Part shown: positions 8,175 to 18,000 of the stretch, piece after piece | How the letters are laid out: each line of letters opens with the position of its first letter | How positions within the stretch are numbered: the first letter of the stretch is position 1 | Translations under genes and position numbers: made by a program | Origin: JABFWF01 sp035539135 | Lineage (GTDB): Bacteria; Pseudomonadota; Gammaproteobacteria; Xanthomonadales; Xanthomonadaceae | Assembly (NCBI GenBank): GCA_035539135.1 | Contig: DATLJD010000005.1 | Span: 62,001 to 126,000 of the forward strand | DNA length: 64,000 bases | Reading direction: 5' to 3' | Notes under the pieces: model-generated | Database searches by the model: none | What the model was told of the DNA's origin: nothing | What the model saw: only the letters and a program-made list of their open reading frames with translations

Positions 8175-9974
8175 TCAGCCCTTCGCCTTCGCCTTCTGCG
8201 CCGGCACGAACACCTCGCGCACCGCCTTCGCCAGCAGGTCCGGCGGCAGCAGGCCCTGGTCGAGCAGGAAGTCGTTGAAGGCCTTGCGGTCGAAGCGGTC
8301 GCCGAGCGCGAGCTCGGTTTCCGCGCGCAGCTGCTGGATCCGCGAGTAGCCGTAGAAGTAGCTGCCGGCCTGGCCCGGCGCGGTGACCGTGTAGCGGTCG
8401 ACCTCCTGCCGCGCCATCGCCTTCGACAGGCCGACCTCGTCGGTCAGCACCCGCAGCGCGGTCTCGCGGTCGGTCAGGCCCAGGTTGAGCATCGGGTCCA
8501 GCATCGCCCGCGCGGCGCGCTGCAGGCGCAGCTGCAGGGCGATCAGCTGGCCGTCGATCGGCTCGTAGGGCAGCGCCTCGGCTTCCGCGTACAGCGCCCA
8601 GCCTTCGACGTTGGTCGAGTTGAACGCGAACAGCGTGCGCGCCAGCGACACGCCGCGCTCGACCATCGCGGTGAACTGCAGCTCGTGGCCGGGCCGGCCC
8701 TCGTGCGCGGTCAGCGTCCACGCCGCGGCCGGGTAGTTGAAGTCGTCGTAGGCGCCGTCGCCGCTCGCGTTCGGGTTGCCGACGGTCAGCACGAAGGTGC
8801 CCTGCTGGCCGGTGTTGCCGACCAGCGGCGCCGGCAGGAAATGCGGCGCCGGCTGCGCCGCGCTCTCCGCCTCGCTGGCCAGGCGCATCCGCATCGGCCG
8901 CTGCGGCAGGCTGACGATGCCGTTGTCGGCGATGATCCGGTCCAGCGCCGGCATCACCGTGTTGCGGTAGTAGGGCTCGATCTCGTCCTTGCCCAGCTGC
9001 GGGTGCTTGAGCGCGCGGATCACGCCGACGTAGTCGGTCGCGGCGATGCCCTTCTCCTTCGCCACCAGCGGCGCCAGCTGGCGCATCATCCCGCGCAGCT
9101 CCATGAATTCGAACTGGGCGCGTTCCATCAGCACCCGCGGATCGATGTCGATGCCGTAGTTCTTCAGCTGAAGCGCGTAGAGTTCCGGCGGCAGGGAGTA
9201 GGTCGTGCGCGCCTGCGGCAGCACCGTCGCCCGCGTCCACGCGGCGTAGTCGCGCAGCTGCGCGTCGAGCGCATCGAGCGCGTCGCCGGCGTCGATGCCG
9301 TACTGGTCGAACAGCGCGCGCAGGCCCTTGACGTAGGTCGGCAGGTTGTCGAGCGACTGCTGCACCTCGATCTGCGTGGGCTGCAGCAGCTGGGGATCGG
9401 GTCGCTCCTCGTAGCGCTGGCGCGCCAGCGTCGCCAGCGGCGTGCTGCCCGGCGTGATCCCGGCATAGCGCTGCAGCCGCTTCAGCGCCAGCGCGCGGCG
9501 CTCGGGCGGCACCTGCTCGGAGAGCAGGCCCTGCAGGCCCTGGAACACGACCTGGCCGACGTCGGCGAAGGGTCGCACCATGCGTTCGTTGACCGCGCTC
9601 GCCTCGATCGCGTCGTCCGCCGCCTTGCTCAGGATCGCGATGTCCTGGCGCACGTCGGGATCGGTCTCGCCGGCGGACTTCGCCAGCAATTCGGCCTTCG
9701 CCCGCTGCATCGCCGCCCGGTAGCGCTGCTGGTAGCCCGGCCCGAAGTCGAACACCTGATCGTCGTAGCCGGGGATGCCGAGGAAGGACAGCTGTTCCGG
9801 CTGGAACGGCCCCTGCGCGCGGACCAGGATCTGCGCGTAGGCGTTGCTCTTCGCGACCCAGACTGGCGCGGCGGAAGCGGCCGGCGTGGCGTCCTGCGCC
9901 CGCAACGGCGCCGGCGCGGCGAGGGCGAGGACGGCGGTGATCGAAAGCGCGAGCAGCAGCGGACGGGTGTTCAT
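8175..9974 (-). CDS. Exported DUF885 family protein, probable metallohydrolase
   Basis: A 599-residue protein that starts with a clear signal peptide (hydrophobic core LLLALSITAVLALAA, cleavage probable after LRAQ, about residue 27). The body matches the DUF885 family, a helical fold related to zinc carboxypeptidases. The key HEGRPGHELQ segment, with two closely spaced histidine-glutamate pairs, lies near residue 425, and a conserved EGWALYAE motif about 30 residues later carries a further glutamate. Members are widespread exported hydrolases of Xanthomonadaceae with few characterised substrates; a periplasmic peptidase role is plausible. It sits alone between hairpin repeats and the sensory phosphodiesterase operon. 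Confidence 0.8.
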   Translation of the reverse strand: MNTRPLLLALSITAVLALAAPAPLRAQDATPAASAAPVWVAKSNAYAQILVRAQGPFQPEQLSFLGIPGYDDQVFDFGPGYQQRYRAAMQRAKAELLAKSAGETDPDVRQDIAILSKAADDAIEASAVNERMVRPFADVGQVVFQGLQGLLSEQVPPERRALALKRLQRYAGITPGSTPLATLARQRYEERPDPQLLQPTQIEVQQSLDNLPTYVKGLRALFDQYGIDAGDALDALDAQLRDYAAWTRATVLPQARTTYSLPPELYALQLKNYGIDIDPRVLMERAQFEFMELRGMMRQLAPLVAKEKGIAATDYVGVIRALKHPQLGKDEIEPYYRNTVMPALDRIIADNGIVSLPQRPMRMRLASEAESAAQPAPHFLPAPLVGNTGQQGTFVLTVGNPNASGDGAYDDFNYPAAAWTLTAHEGRPGHELQFTAMVERGVSLARTLFAFNSTNVEGWALYAEAEALPYEPIDGQLIALQLRLQRAARAMLDPMLNLGLTDRETALRVLTDEVGLSKAMARQEVDRYTVTAPGQAGSYFYGYSRIQQLRAETELALGDRFDRKAFNDFLLDQGLLPPDLLAKAVREVFVPAQKAKAKG

Positions 9975-10039
9975 GGCGGTGTCTTCCCTGGAAAGTGGCG
10001 AGCATCACCCGCCGGTGCGCGGGCGCCATCGGCCGAAGG

Positions 10040-12649
10040 TCACGCGGGGGCCTGGTAGGGCGCCAGCAACTGGCGCAGGAAGTCGGACGCCGCCAGCGGC
10101 CGCCCGAGCAGGTAGCCCTGCAGGATGTCGCAGCGCAGCAGGCGCAGCAGCTTGGCCTGCTCCTCGTCTTCCACGCCCTCGGCCACCACCCGCAGTGCCA
10201 GCGCGTGGGCGAGGCCGATGATGTTGGTCACCAGCGCCAGCGTCTCCGGGCTGTGGGTGATCTGGGCGATGAACGACAGGTCGATCTTGATCTCGTCGGC
10301 GGGCAGCCGCGCCAGGTAGTTGAGCGAGGAGTAGCCGGTGCCGAAATCGTCGATCGCGACCTGGCAGCCGAGCCCGCGCAGGCCGTCCAGCACCCGCACG
10401 CAGTGGCCGATGTCGTGCATCAGCAGGCTCTCGGTGATCTCCACGTCGAGCGGCTGGGCGGGGCCGAGCGGTTCGAGCAACGCGCGGCAGCGTTCGAGGA
10501 ACCCGGCGTGGCGCAGCTCGCGGGCGGAAACGTTGACCGCGATGCGCAACTGCGGGTGCAGCGCGCGCCACTCCAGCGCGGTCGCGAGCGCGGTGCGCAT
10601 CACCCATTCGCCTGCGGGCACGATCAGGCCGGTCTCCTCCAGCACCGGAACGAACTCGGCGGGCGACACCAGCCGGCCGTCCGCGCGCCGCCAGCGCAGC
10701 AGCGCCTCGGCGCCGAGCAGGCGCCGGCTGCCGGCGTCGAATTTCGGCTGGTAGTGCAGTTCGAGCTCGCCGGCGCCGACCGCGCGCCGCAGGTCGCGCT
10801 CGAGCTCGACACGCCGCGCCGCGCGGTCGCGCAGGGATTCGTTGAACGCACGCACCCGGGCCTCTTGCGCGGTCGCGTCGTCGAGCGCCGCGACCGCGCT
10901 GCGTTCCAGCTGCTCCGCCTCGCGGCCGTGCAGCGGCGCGAACGCGAGGCCGCAGCGCAGGCTGACGTAGACCTCCTCGCCCAGCACCTGCAGCGGCTGT
11001 CGCTCGAAGTCGGCGAGCCATGCCTCGAACCGAGCCTGCGCCGTGTCCGGCTGCTCGTCCATCGCGCCCGCGAACAGGTAGGTGTCGGCTTCGGGGTGGG
11101 CGACCAGCGGGCCGGGTGCGGTGGCCTGCAGGCGCGCGCCGAGCTCGCGCAACATCACGTCGCCGAAGTCGCGCCCGCGCGATTCGTTGATGTAGCGGAA
11201 GCGGACCAGGTCCAGCGCCGCGACCAGCACCGGACCGCGCTCGAGCAGCGCGTGCAGTTGCAGGACGAAGCCGCTGCGGTTGGGCAGGCCGGACACCGGG
11301 TTGTGGTAGGCGAGGTACTCGAGGCGCTCGCTCTTGGCGATGAAGTCGGTCGCGTACTCGACCTCGCTCGCCAGCTGCTCGATCAATTCCATTTCCTCGA
11401 CGTCGTTCGCCTGCTCGGCGTCGGAGAACAGCACCAGCAGGGCCCACGCCGGCCGGCCGACCGGCAGTGCGATTTCCGAGCGCACGCCGACCCGCGCCAT
11501 GTCGGCGCGCACGTCGTCGGGCACGCCCGGCTCCTGGAAGTCGTGGACTTCCACCCGCCGTCCCTCGCGGAAGGCGCGGATGCCGGGGTGGCGGGCGTAC
11601 GGGCTGTCGTCTCCGATCGGGATCGGCGCGAGCGGGGCGACCACGTCCAGGGCCGCGGGATCGCCGTGGCGGGCGACCACCCGCAGGAGCTGCGCCTCGC
11701 GGTCGCCGACCCCGATCGCGGCGGCCTTGAACCCGCCCTGCTCGACGGCGATCCGGCAGATCGCCTGCAACAGCTGGTCGCGGTCGCGCACGCGCAGCAC
11801 GGCCTTGCTCACCGCGCCCAGCAGCGACCGCATGCGCGCCAGCTGGCGGATGCGCTCCTCCTGGCGGATGCGGCTGGTCAGGTCGCGCACGATGCCGCGA
11901 AAGCCGAGCACGGTGCCGTCGGCGGACAGGATCGGTGAGGAGGAGCTTTCGAGCACGCGCTCCGAGCCGTCGCGGTGGCGGGCGCGGACCTGCCACTGGC
12001 GCCAGCCGCTGCTCTGCGCGAGGTAGTCGTCCAGTTGCGCCGCCACCGCGGCGCGGTCGGCCGGCTCCACCAGGTCGACCGCGCGGGTGCCGACGACTTC
12101 GTCCGGGCGCACGCCGAGGATGCGCTCGATCGCGTGGTTGCTGTAGGTCAGCACCAGCTGCGGATCGGATTCCCAGATCCAGTCGTGGCTGCTTTCGACG
12201 ATGCTGCGGAACCGCTCCTCGCTTTCGCGCAGGGCGCGCTCCATGCGCTCGCGCTCGGCACGGTCGCGGGCGATGTCGAGCGCGCGCTGGACGGCGGAGG
12301 GCAGGCGCCGCAGGTTGTTCTTCAGCACGTAGTCGGCGGCGCCCCGCTGCAGGGCCTGGATCGCCAGTTCCTCGCCGATCGTGCCGGAGACGAACAGGAA
12401 GGGCACGTCCGGGGAGTTCTCGCGCACGATCTCCAGCGCGGCCAGGCCGTTGAAGCCCGGCATCGAGAAGTCGCTGAGCACCACCTGCGGGCCGAAATGC
12501 GCGAGCGCGTCGTGCAGCGACGCCTCGCTGCTGACCCGGCGATGCTCAAGCGGCCGCCCGAGTTCGCGCAGCGCACGCAGCACCAGCTCCGCGTCCGGGG
12601 CGGAGTCCTCGATCAGCAGTACCCGCAGCGGGTCGAGGCGCGTGTCCAT
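10040..12649 (-). CDS. REC-PAS-GAF-GGDEF(degenerate)-EAL cyclic-di-GMP phosphodiesterase
   Basis: An 869-residue cytoplasmic signalling protein. Residues 8-125 form a receiver domain with acidic pocket E14/D15, phosphoacceptor D60 and K110. A PAS domain follows (about 140-265), then a GAF-like domain (about 285-420). A GGDEF domain lies at about 440-590, but the signature reads PEADTYLF instead of GGDEF, so cyclase activity should be lost. The EAL domain (about 605-860) keeps EALLRW, NVSA, EITES, DDFGTGYSS and AEGVE, so c-di-GMP hydrolysis is expected. It begins four bases after the stop of a single-domain response regulator, and both follow a membrane kinase; all three probably form one signal chain controlling c-di-GMP. 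Confidence 0.88.
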   Translation of the reverse strand: MDTRLDPLRVLLIEDSAPDAELVLRALRELGRPLEHRRVSSEASLHDALAHFGPQVVLSDFSMPGFNGLAALEIVRENSPDVPFLFVSGTIGEELAIQALQRGAADYVLKNNLRRLPSAVQRALDIARDRAERERMERALRESEERFRSIVESSHDWIWESDPQLVLTYSNHAIERILGVRPDEVVGTRAVDLVEPADRAAVAAQLDDYLAQSSGWRQWQVRARHRDGSERVLESSSSPILSADGTVLGFRGIVRDLTSRIRQEERIRQLARMRSLLGAVSKAVLRVRDRDQLLQAICRIAVEQGGFKAAAIGVGDREAQLLRVVARHGDPAALDVVAPLAPIPIGDDSPYARHPGIRAFREGRRVEVHDFQEPGVPDDVRADMARVGVRSEIALPVGRPAWALLVLFSDAEQANDVEEMELIEQLASEVEYATDFIAKSERLEYLAYHNPVSGLPNRSGFVLQLHALLERGPVLVAALDLVRFRYINESRGRDFGDVMLRELGARLQATAPGPLVAHPEADTYLFAGAMDEQPDTAQARFEAWLADFERQPLQVLGEEVYVSLRCGLAFAPLHGREAEQLERSAVAALDDATAQEARVRAFNESLRDRAARRVELERDLRRAVGAGELELHYQPKFDAGSRRLLGAEALLRWRRADGRLVSPAEFVPVLEETGLIVPAGEWVMRTALATALEWRALHPQLRIAVNVSARELRHAGFLERCRALLEPLGPAQPLDVEITESLLMHDIGHCVRVLDGLRGLGCQVAIDDFGTGYSSLNYLARLPADEIKIDLSFIAQITHSPETLALVTNIIGLAHALALRVVAEGVEDEEQAKLLRLLRCDILQGYLLGRPLAASDFLRQLLAPYQAPA

Positions 12650-12653
12650 CCGT

Positions 12654-13091
12654 TCACACCGGCGCTTCGTTGGCGAGCATCCAGTACATCCCGACCTGGG
12701 ACACCGTCTCGGCGAAGGCGTGGAAGTCGACTGGCTTGACCACGAAGCTGTTGACCCCGAGCTCGTAGCTGGCCAGCAAGTCCCCTTCCTCGCGCGAGGA
12801 GGTCATCATCACCACCGGGATCGCGCGCGTGCGCGGATCCTGCTTCATCTTCGCCAGCACCTGCAGGCCGTCCATCCGCGGCATCTTCAGGTCCAGCAGC
12901 ACCATCTTGGGATGGCCGCTGTCGCGATCGGCGTAAGCGCCGGTGCAGAACAGGTAGTCGGTCGCCTCGATGCCGTCGCGCACCCAGACGATGTGGTTGG
13001 CGATGCCCTTCTTGCGCAGCGTGCGCTGGGTCATCTCGGCGTCGGCGGCGGAATCTTCCACCAGCAGGATCTCGACTTGTTGCAGGTTCAT
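12654..13091 (-). CDS. Single-domain response regulator (Rcp1/CheY-like)
   Basis: A 145-residue stand-alone receiver. The acidic pocket is E12/D13, the phosphoacceptor is D67 in LLDLKM, followed by TSS and the conserved lysine in VVKPVDF. It belongs to the Rcp1-like subgroup that partners with phytochrome-type and hybrid kinases and has no output domain. The ATG overlaps the stop of the kinase upstream (ATGA) and the gene ends four bases before the EAL protein, which itself starts with a receiver. A phosphotransfer from the kinase to this protein, or shared phosphorylation of both receivers, is likely but inferred. Confidence 0.88.
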   Translation of the reverse strand: MNLQQVEILLVEDSAADAEMTQRTLRKKGIANHIVWVRDGIEATDYLFCTGAYADRDSGHPKMVLLDLKMPRMDGLQVLAKMKQDPRTRAIPVVMMTSSREEGDLLASYELGVNSFVVKPVDFHAFAETVSQVGMYWMLANEAPV

Positions 13092-14638
13092 GCGGGAATC
13101 TCTCCGTCCGGCGCGTCGGGCAACGTGAAGGTGAAGGTAGCGCCGGCGCCCGGCGCGGCGGTGAAGCCGACTTCGCCGCCGTGGCGGGCGACGATGCGCT
13201 GCACGATCGCGAGGCCGACGCCGGTGCCCTCGAATTCCTCCGCCGCGTGCAGGCGCTGGAACACGCCGAACAGTTTCTCGGCGTAGCGCATGTCGAAGCC
13301 GACCCCGTTGTCGCGCACGAAATAGTGGAGCCTGCCGCCTTCGCGCCGGCCTCCGGCCTCGATTCGCGCCTCGCCGCCGCGCGGAGCGCTGTACTTGCAG
13401 GCGTTGGACAGCAGGTTGACCCACACCTGGCGCAGCAGCACCGGATCGCACCAGGCCTCCGGCATCGGCGCGATGACGACCTGAGCGGGATTGCGGCCGG
13501 CGCCGGCCTCGGCGAGCGCGGCTTCCGCGAGCGCGCGCATGTCCACCCGCGCGCGTTCCAGCGGCTTGCGGCCGAGGCGGGAGAAGGCCAGCAGGTCGTC
13601 GATCAGCATGCCCATGTGGCGCGCGCTGTCGCTGATCACGTCGAGCTGGCGGCGGCTGTCGGCTTCCAGCGCGGGCCCCGCGTCCTCCTGCAGCATCCGC
13701 GCGTAGCCGTCGATGTGGCGCAGGGGCGCGCGCAGGTCGTGCGAGATGCTGTAGCTGAACGCCTCCAGCTCGGCGTTGGCGCGGGTCAGGGCGAGGGCCT
13801 TGTCCTCGAGCTCGGCGTTGAGCGCGCGGATCGCGTCCTCCGCGCGCCGGCGGCGGGCGTCCGCGCGGTGCAGCGTGCGCGCGTTCCAGATTACCAGGGC
13901 CGCGAGGCTGGCGATGAAGGCGAAGGTGTACAGGGTCACGCCGACGTCGGCGTCGTACAGGCCGCGGCGCTCGCCCTGCAGGCGCAGCCAGCCCAGCACC
14001 ACCATCACCAGCGCGATCACGAGCAGGGCCCTGCGCGCCGTGTGCCCGGCGTCGTGGCCGCCGGCGATGGCCGCCATCACCCCCTGGGCGGGGCGTGCCC
14101 ACAGCACGCCGAGGGCGAGCAGCAGGAACGCGCCCGCGGTCAGCGGCGGCATGAAGTGGGTGCGCCGGTCGCCGAGGTCGATGCCGTACACCCGCGCCAG
14201 CAGCGCGAGGAAGGCGATCAGCACCAGCAGGAAGGCCAGCAGTTCCGACGGCCGCGCGAAGCGGCGCGGGGTCCAGTCCAGGCACAGCAGGGCGAGCCCG
14301 AGCAGGGATATGTTCTTGGCGACGTTGAGCGCGACCGGCGCGGCCTCGCCGAGCGTGCGCGCGCGCGCCGCCAGCACCACGCCGGCGATGCCGGACACGA
14401 CCACCAGCAACGCGACGGCGCGCCCGACTCCGGGTCGCGTTGCCGGCGCGCGTTGCAGCCACAGGGCCAGCGCGGCGAGCGCCAGCAAGGCGGACGCGAG
14501 CGGTGTGGACGGGACGGGCCAGGCGTCGGGCCGCAACGCGGGCCACCACCAGGACAGCAGCGAGCAGGCGGCGAGCGCCAGCGCGCCGAGCGCGGACGCG
14601 CCGGTCATGCTTCGCCAAGCAGGAACTTGCTGGTCCAT
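13088..14638 (-). CDS. Membrane-bound sensor histidine kinase
   Basis: A 516-residue kinase with about eight predicted membrane helices in the first 260 residues, a sensor architecture resembling MASE-type modules. A charged coiled linker follows, then the dimerisation domain with phosphorylatable His300 in ISHDLRAPLRH, and the ATPase domain with VNLLSNACKYS (N box), DNGVGFDM (G1), FQRLH and GTGVGLAI (G2). The start is the ATG preceded by GGGGGAGG at nine bases; a longer frame exists but lacks a site. It heads an operon with a receiver protein and the REC-PAS-GAF-EAL phosphodiesterase. The signal is unknown; the integral-membrane sensor with no periplasmic domain suggests a membrane or hydrophobic cue. 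Confidence 0.87.
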   Translation of the reverse strand: MDQQVPAWRSMTGASALGALALAACSLLSWWWPALRPDAWPVPSTPLASALLALAALALWLQRAPATRPGVGRAVALLVVVSGIAGVVLAARARTLGEAAPVALNVAKNISLLGLALLCLDWTPRRFARPSELLAFLLVLIAFLALLARVYGIDLGDRRTHFMPPLTAGAFLLLALGVLWARPAQGVMAAIAGGHDAGHTARRALLVIALVMVVLGWLRLQGERRGLYDADVGVTLYTFAFIASLAALVIWNARTLHRADARRRRAEDAIRALNAELEDKALALTRANAELEAFSYSISHDLRAPLRHIDGYARMLQEDAGPALEADSRRQLDVISDSARHMGMLIDDLLAFSRLGRKPLERARVDMRALAEAALAEAGAGRNPAQVVIAPMPEAWCDPVLLRQVWVNLLSNACKYSAPRGGEARIEAGGRREGGRLHYFVRDNGVGFDMRYAEKLFGVFQRLHAAEEFEGTGVGLAIVQRIVARHGGEVGFTAAPGAGATFTFTLPDAPDGEIPA

Positions 14639-14784
14639 GGCGTCCTGCCTCCCCCAAACCAGCGGAAATAGCGCATGCGGCGACCGGGCGCAAGCGCGGC
14701 GGATACAACCGTGACCGGCGGCACGGATGAACGCGGCGCGCGATGGCTTAGCATGCGGCACTCCCTTCCGCGCGCACCCGCCCC

Positions 14785-17115
14785 ATGGCCGACCATCGCC
14801 CGCGCCTGCTCGGCGCCGTCCTGTCCTGCATGGCGTTGCCCGCTTTCGCGGCTGCTCCGATGTCCATCACCGATACGCTGACCCCGGTCGATTACACGCA
14901 CGCCGAGCGCTTCGTCGGCCACAACGCGAACCCGTTGGTGGACCACGCGGTGCAGAGCGTCACCTGGCTGGACGACGACAGCTTCTGGTATCGCGACCAC
15001 GACGCGCGCGGCGACCGCTTCCTGCGCTACGACGTCGCCACCGCGACCATCTCGCCGTTGGTCGATGCGGGCAAGCTGGCCGACGCCCTGGCGCGGGCCG
15101 GCGGCAAGCCGGTGGACGCGACAAGGCTGAAGATCACCGAGGCGCGGATCGCCGGGGACGGCGGCTACGAGGTCGTGGTCGGCAAGGACCGCTACCTGTG
15201 CGGCAGCGCCGGCAAGCCGGAGTGCGTGCCGGCGCCGAGGCCGGCGAAGACGGGTGCGGAGCCGGGCGTGCGCTCGCCCGATGGCAAAGCCGAGGCCTTC
15301 ATCCGCGACTGGAACCTGTGGCTGCGCGATGTCGCCACCGGCACCGAAACGCCGCTCACCACCGATGGCAGCACCGATTACGGTTACGCGACTGACAACG
15401 CCGGCTGGACCCATTCGGACCGCGCGATCCTGGTGTGGTCTCCCGATTCGACGAAGATCGCGACCTTCCGACAGGACCAGCGCCGCACCGGCAGCATGAC
15501 CCTGGTCGGCACCGCCGTCGGCCATCCGCCGGTCGAAACCTGGAAATACCCGCTGGTCGGCGACGAACACGTGACCATGATCGAGCGCGTCGTGATCGAC
15601 GTGCCGGCGCGCCGCGTGCTGCGCCTGGACACGCCGCCGGACCAGCACCGCTCCACCCTGTGCGACGACGTCAGCTGCAACGGCGGCTGGGAGGACGTGC
15701 AGTGGGCGGAGGACGGCAGGTCGCTGGCGTTCGCCTCGGTCTCGCGCGACCACAAGGACGTCTGGATCCGGATCGCCGACACCGCGACCGGCAAGGTGCG
15801 CACGGTCCTCCACGAGCACGTGCCGACGTATTACGAGAGCGGCACCACCGGCGTGAGCTGGCGCTACCTGCCGCAATCGGACGAGCTGCTGTGGTTCAGC
15901 GAGCGCACCGACTGGGGCAACCTGTACCTGTACGGCCTGGACGGCGAGCTCAAGCACGCGGTGACCACCGGCGAGGGCAACGTCACCGAGGTGCTGCGGG
16001 TGGATCCGGACACGCGCATGGTCTGGTTCCGCGGCGTCGGCCGCACGCCCGGCGTGGACCCGTACTTCCAGCAGTTCTTCCGGGTCTCGCTCGACGGCGG
16101 CGCGCCGGTGCTGCTGACGCCGGAGGCCGCCGACCACACGATCAGCCTGGCGCCGGACGGCGCGCACTTCGTCGACGCCTATTCGACACCCGCCGAGCCG
16201 CCTGTCACCGTGCTGCGCGATGCAATGGACGGTCGCGTGCTGGGCGAGGTCGCGCGCGCCGACATCGGCCGCCTGCGGGCGATCGGCTGGGTGCCGCCGG
16301 AAGGCTTCACGGTCAAGGCGCGCGACGGCAAGACCGAGCTGTACGGGCTGATGTTCAAGCCGACGCACTTCGATCCGGCGAAGAAGTATCCGGTGGTGGA
16401 CTACGTCTATCCCGGCCCGCAGACCGGCTCGGTCGGCAGCCGCAGCTTCAGCGCAGCGCGCCGCGACCACCAGGCGCTCGCCGAGCTGGGCTTCATCGTG
16501 GTGGCGATCGACGGCACGGGCACGCCGTGGCGTTCCAAGTCCTTCCACGACGCGTTCGGCGGCGACATCGGCGACAACACCCTGCCGGACCAGGTCGCCG
16601 GCCTGAAGCAGCTGGCCGCGCGCCATCCGTGGATCGACCTCGAGCGGGTCGGCATCTGGGGCCACTCCGGCGGCGGCTACGCGACCGCCGACGCGATGTT
16701 CAGTTACCCGGATTTCTTCAAGGTCGGCATCAGCGAGAGCGGCAACCACGACAACCGCCACTACGAGGACGACTGGGCGGAGAAGTGGCAGGGACTGGAA
16801 ACCTTCGACGACGCGGGCCGCAGCAGCTACGCGGCGCAGGCGAACGCGGCGAAGGCGGCGAACCTCAAGGGCAAGCTGCTGCTCGCCCACGGCCTGATGG
16901 ACGACAACGTGCCGCCTTCCAACACCTTCCTGGTGGTGGACGCGCTGGTGAAGGCGAACCGGGATTTCGACCTGGTCGTGTTTCCGCACGCCCGCCACGG
17001 CTACAAGGGCGCCGACGGCAGCTACATGATGCGCCGCCGCTGGGACTACTTCGTGCGCTGGCTGCGCGGCGCGCAGCCGCCGAAGGAATACGCGATGCAG
17101 GTGCCGGAGGAGTGA
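14785..17115 (+). CDS. Exported S9B dipeptidyl peptidase IV-like serine peptidase
   Basis: A 776-residue prolyl-oligopeptidase-fold enzyme with an N-terminal signal peptide (cleavage likely near LPAFAAA, residue 23). A beta-propeller domain occupies roughly residues 50-490, and the alpha/beta hydrolase domain follows. The nucleophile is Ser628 in GHSGGGY; the acid lies in GLMDDNVP and the histidine in HARHGY, in the expected order. The length equals that of bacterial DPP IV. These periplasmic enzymes release X-Pro dipeptides from peptides and are numerous in proteolytic Xanthomonadaceae. The gene is divergent from the kinase operon and convergent with the glutathione transferase. Confidence 0.88.
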   Translation: MADHRPRLLGAVLSCMALPAFAAAPMSITDTLTPVDYTHAERFVGHNANPLVDHAVQSVTWLDDDSFWYRDHDARGDRFLRYDVATATISPLVDAGKLADALARAGGKPVDATRLKITEARIAGDGGYEVVVGKDRYLCGSAGKPECVPAPRPAKTGAEPGVRSPDGKAEAFIRDWNLWLRDVATGTETPLTTDGSTDYGYATDNAGWTHSDRAILVWSPDSTKIATFRQDQRRTGSMTLVGTAVGHPPVETWKYPLVGDEHVTMIERVVIDVPARRVLRLDTPPDQHRSTLCDDVSCNGGWEDVQWAEDGRSLAFASVSRDHKDVWIRIADTATGKVRTVLHEHVPTYYESGTTGVSWRYLPQSDELLWFSERTDWGNLYLYGLDGELKHAVTTGEGNVTEVLRVDPDTRMVWFRGVGRTPGVDPYFQQFFRVSLDGGAPVLLTPEAADHTISLAPDGAHFVDAYSTPAEPPVTVLRDAMDGRVLGEVARADIGRLRAIGWVPPEGFTVKARDGKTELYGLMFKPTHFDPAKKYPVVDYVYPGPQTGSVGSRSFSAARRDHQALAELGFIVVAIDGTGTPWRSKSFHDAFGGDIGDNTLPDQVAGLKQLAARHPWIDLERVGIWGHSGGGYATADAMFSYPDFFKVGISESGNHDNRHYEDDWAEKWQGLETFDDAGRSSYAAQANAAKAANLKGKLLLAHGLMDDNVPPSNTFLVVDALVKANRDFDLVVFPHARHGYKGADGSYMMRRRWDYFVRWLRGAQPPKEYAMQVPEE

Positions 17116-17127
17116 GGCCGGCCCGGA

Positions 17128-17826
17128 TCAGCGCTTGCCGAACAGGTTGCGCCGCTCCTCCTCCCCCAATGGCTTGCCGGCATCCGGATTGACCTCCTTC
17201 GCCAGTGCGTAGGCGCGCCCGGTCGCCGGCCGCATGGCGATCGCCTCGCGCCAGCGGCGCACTTCGGGGTAGGGCGCGAGGTCCAGCGGCGCGCCGGCGT
17301 AGGGGTCGATCCACGGATAGCAGGCCATGTCGGCGATCGTGTAGACGTCGCCGGCGAGGAAGGCGCGGCCGGCGAGCCGGCGCTCGAGCACGCCGAGCAG
17401 GCGGTGCGCCTCGTTGGCGTAGCGCTCGCGGGCGTAGGCGATCGGTTCCGGCGCGTAGACGTGGAAATGCCCGTACTGGCCGGTCATCGGCCCGAGTCCG
17501 CCGACCTGCCAGAACAGCCATTCCAGGGCCGCCGTCCGCCCGCGCGGATCGGGCGGCAGGAAGCGCCCGGTCTTCCCGGCGAGGTAGAGCAGGATCGCGC
17601 CGGACTCGAACACGCTCAGCGGCGCGCCACCATCGGCGGGCGCGTGGTCGACGATCGCCGGCATCTTGTTGTTCGGCGAGATCGCGAGGAAGGCCGGTTC
17701 GAACTGCGCGCCCTTGCCGATGTCCACCGGCACGATCCGGTATTGCAGGCCGGATTCCTCGAGGAACAAGGTGATCTTGTGGCCGTTCGGCGTCGGCCAG
17801 TAGTACAGATCGATCATTTCGGGCAC
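17128..17826 (-). CDS. Glutathione S-transferase, Nu-class (YfcG-like)
   Basis: A 232-residue GST. The N-terminal thioredoxin-fold domain contains PTPNGHK, the TPNG(H)K motif of Nu-class/Ure2-like enzymes that replaces the usual catalytic Ser/Tyr/Cys, then NNKMPAIVD with the cis-proline and FESGAILLYLA with the glutathione-binding Glu-Ser pair. A helical C-terminal domain with the DVYTIADM capping motif follows. Nu-class enzymes act as glutathione-dependent disulfide-bond reductases. The listed start is a GTG; an ATG nine bases downstream (17817) is equally possible and neither has a clear ribosome site. Confidence 0.87.
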   Translation of the reverse strand: MPEMIDLYYWPTPNGHKITLFLEESGLQYRIVPVDIGKGAQFEPAFLAISPNNKMPAIVDHAPADGGAPLSVFESGAILLYLAGKTGRFLPPDPRGRTAALEWLFWQVGGLGPMTGQYGHFHVYAPEPIAYARERYANEAHRLLGVLERRLAGRAFLAGDVYTIADMACYPWIDPYAGAPLDLAPYPEVRRWREAIAMRPATGRAYALAKEVNPDAGKPLGEEERRNLFGKR

Positions 17827-18000
17827 CGTGCGGCGTGGGAAGCGAAACTGTAGCGTGGCGGGCGTGGACGCAGGGGCGGACGCGCTTCAGGATCGGCGGC
17901 CGCGGCCGATAGTGCGGACACGGAAAGGTGCCCGCGACGGCGGGGCACGCCCGGATCGCGTTCCGCGGGGAGCGCTCCGGGTACAAGGGGAGACGTGTTG

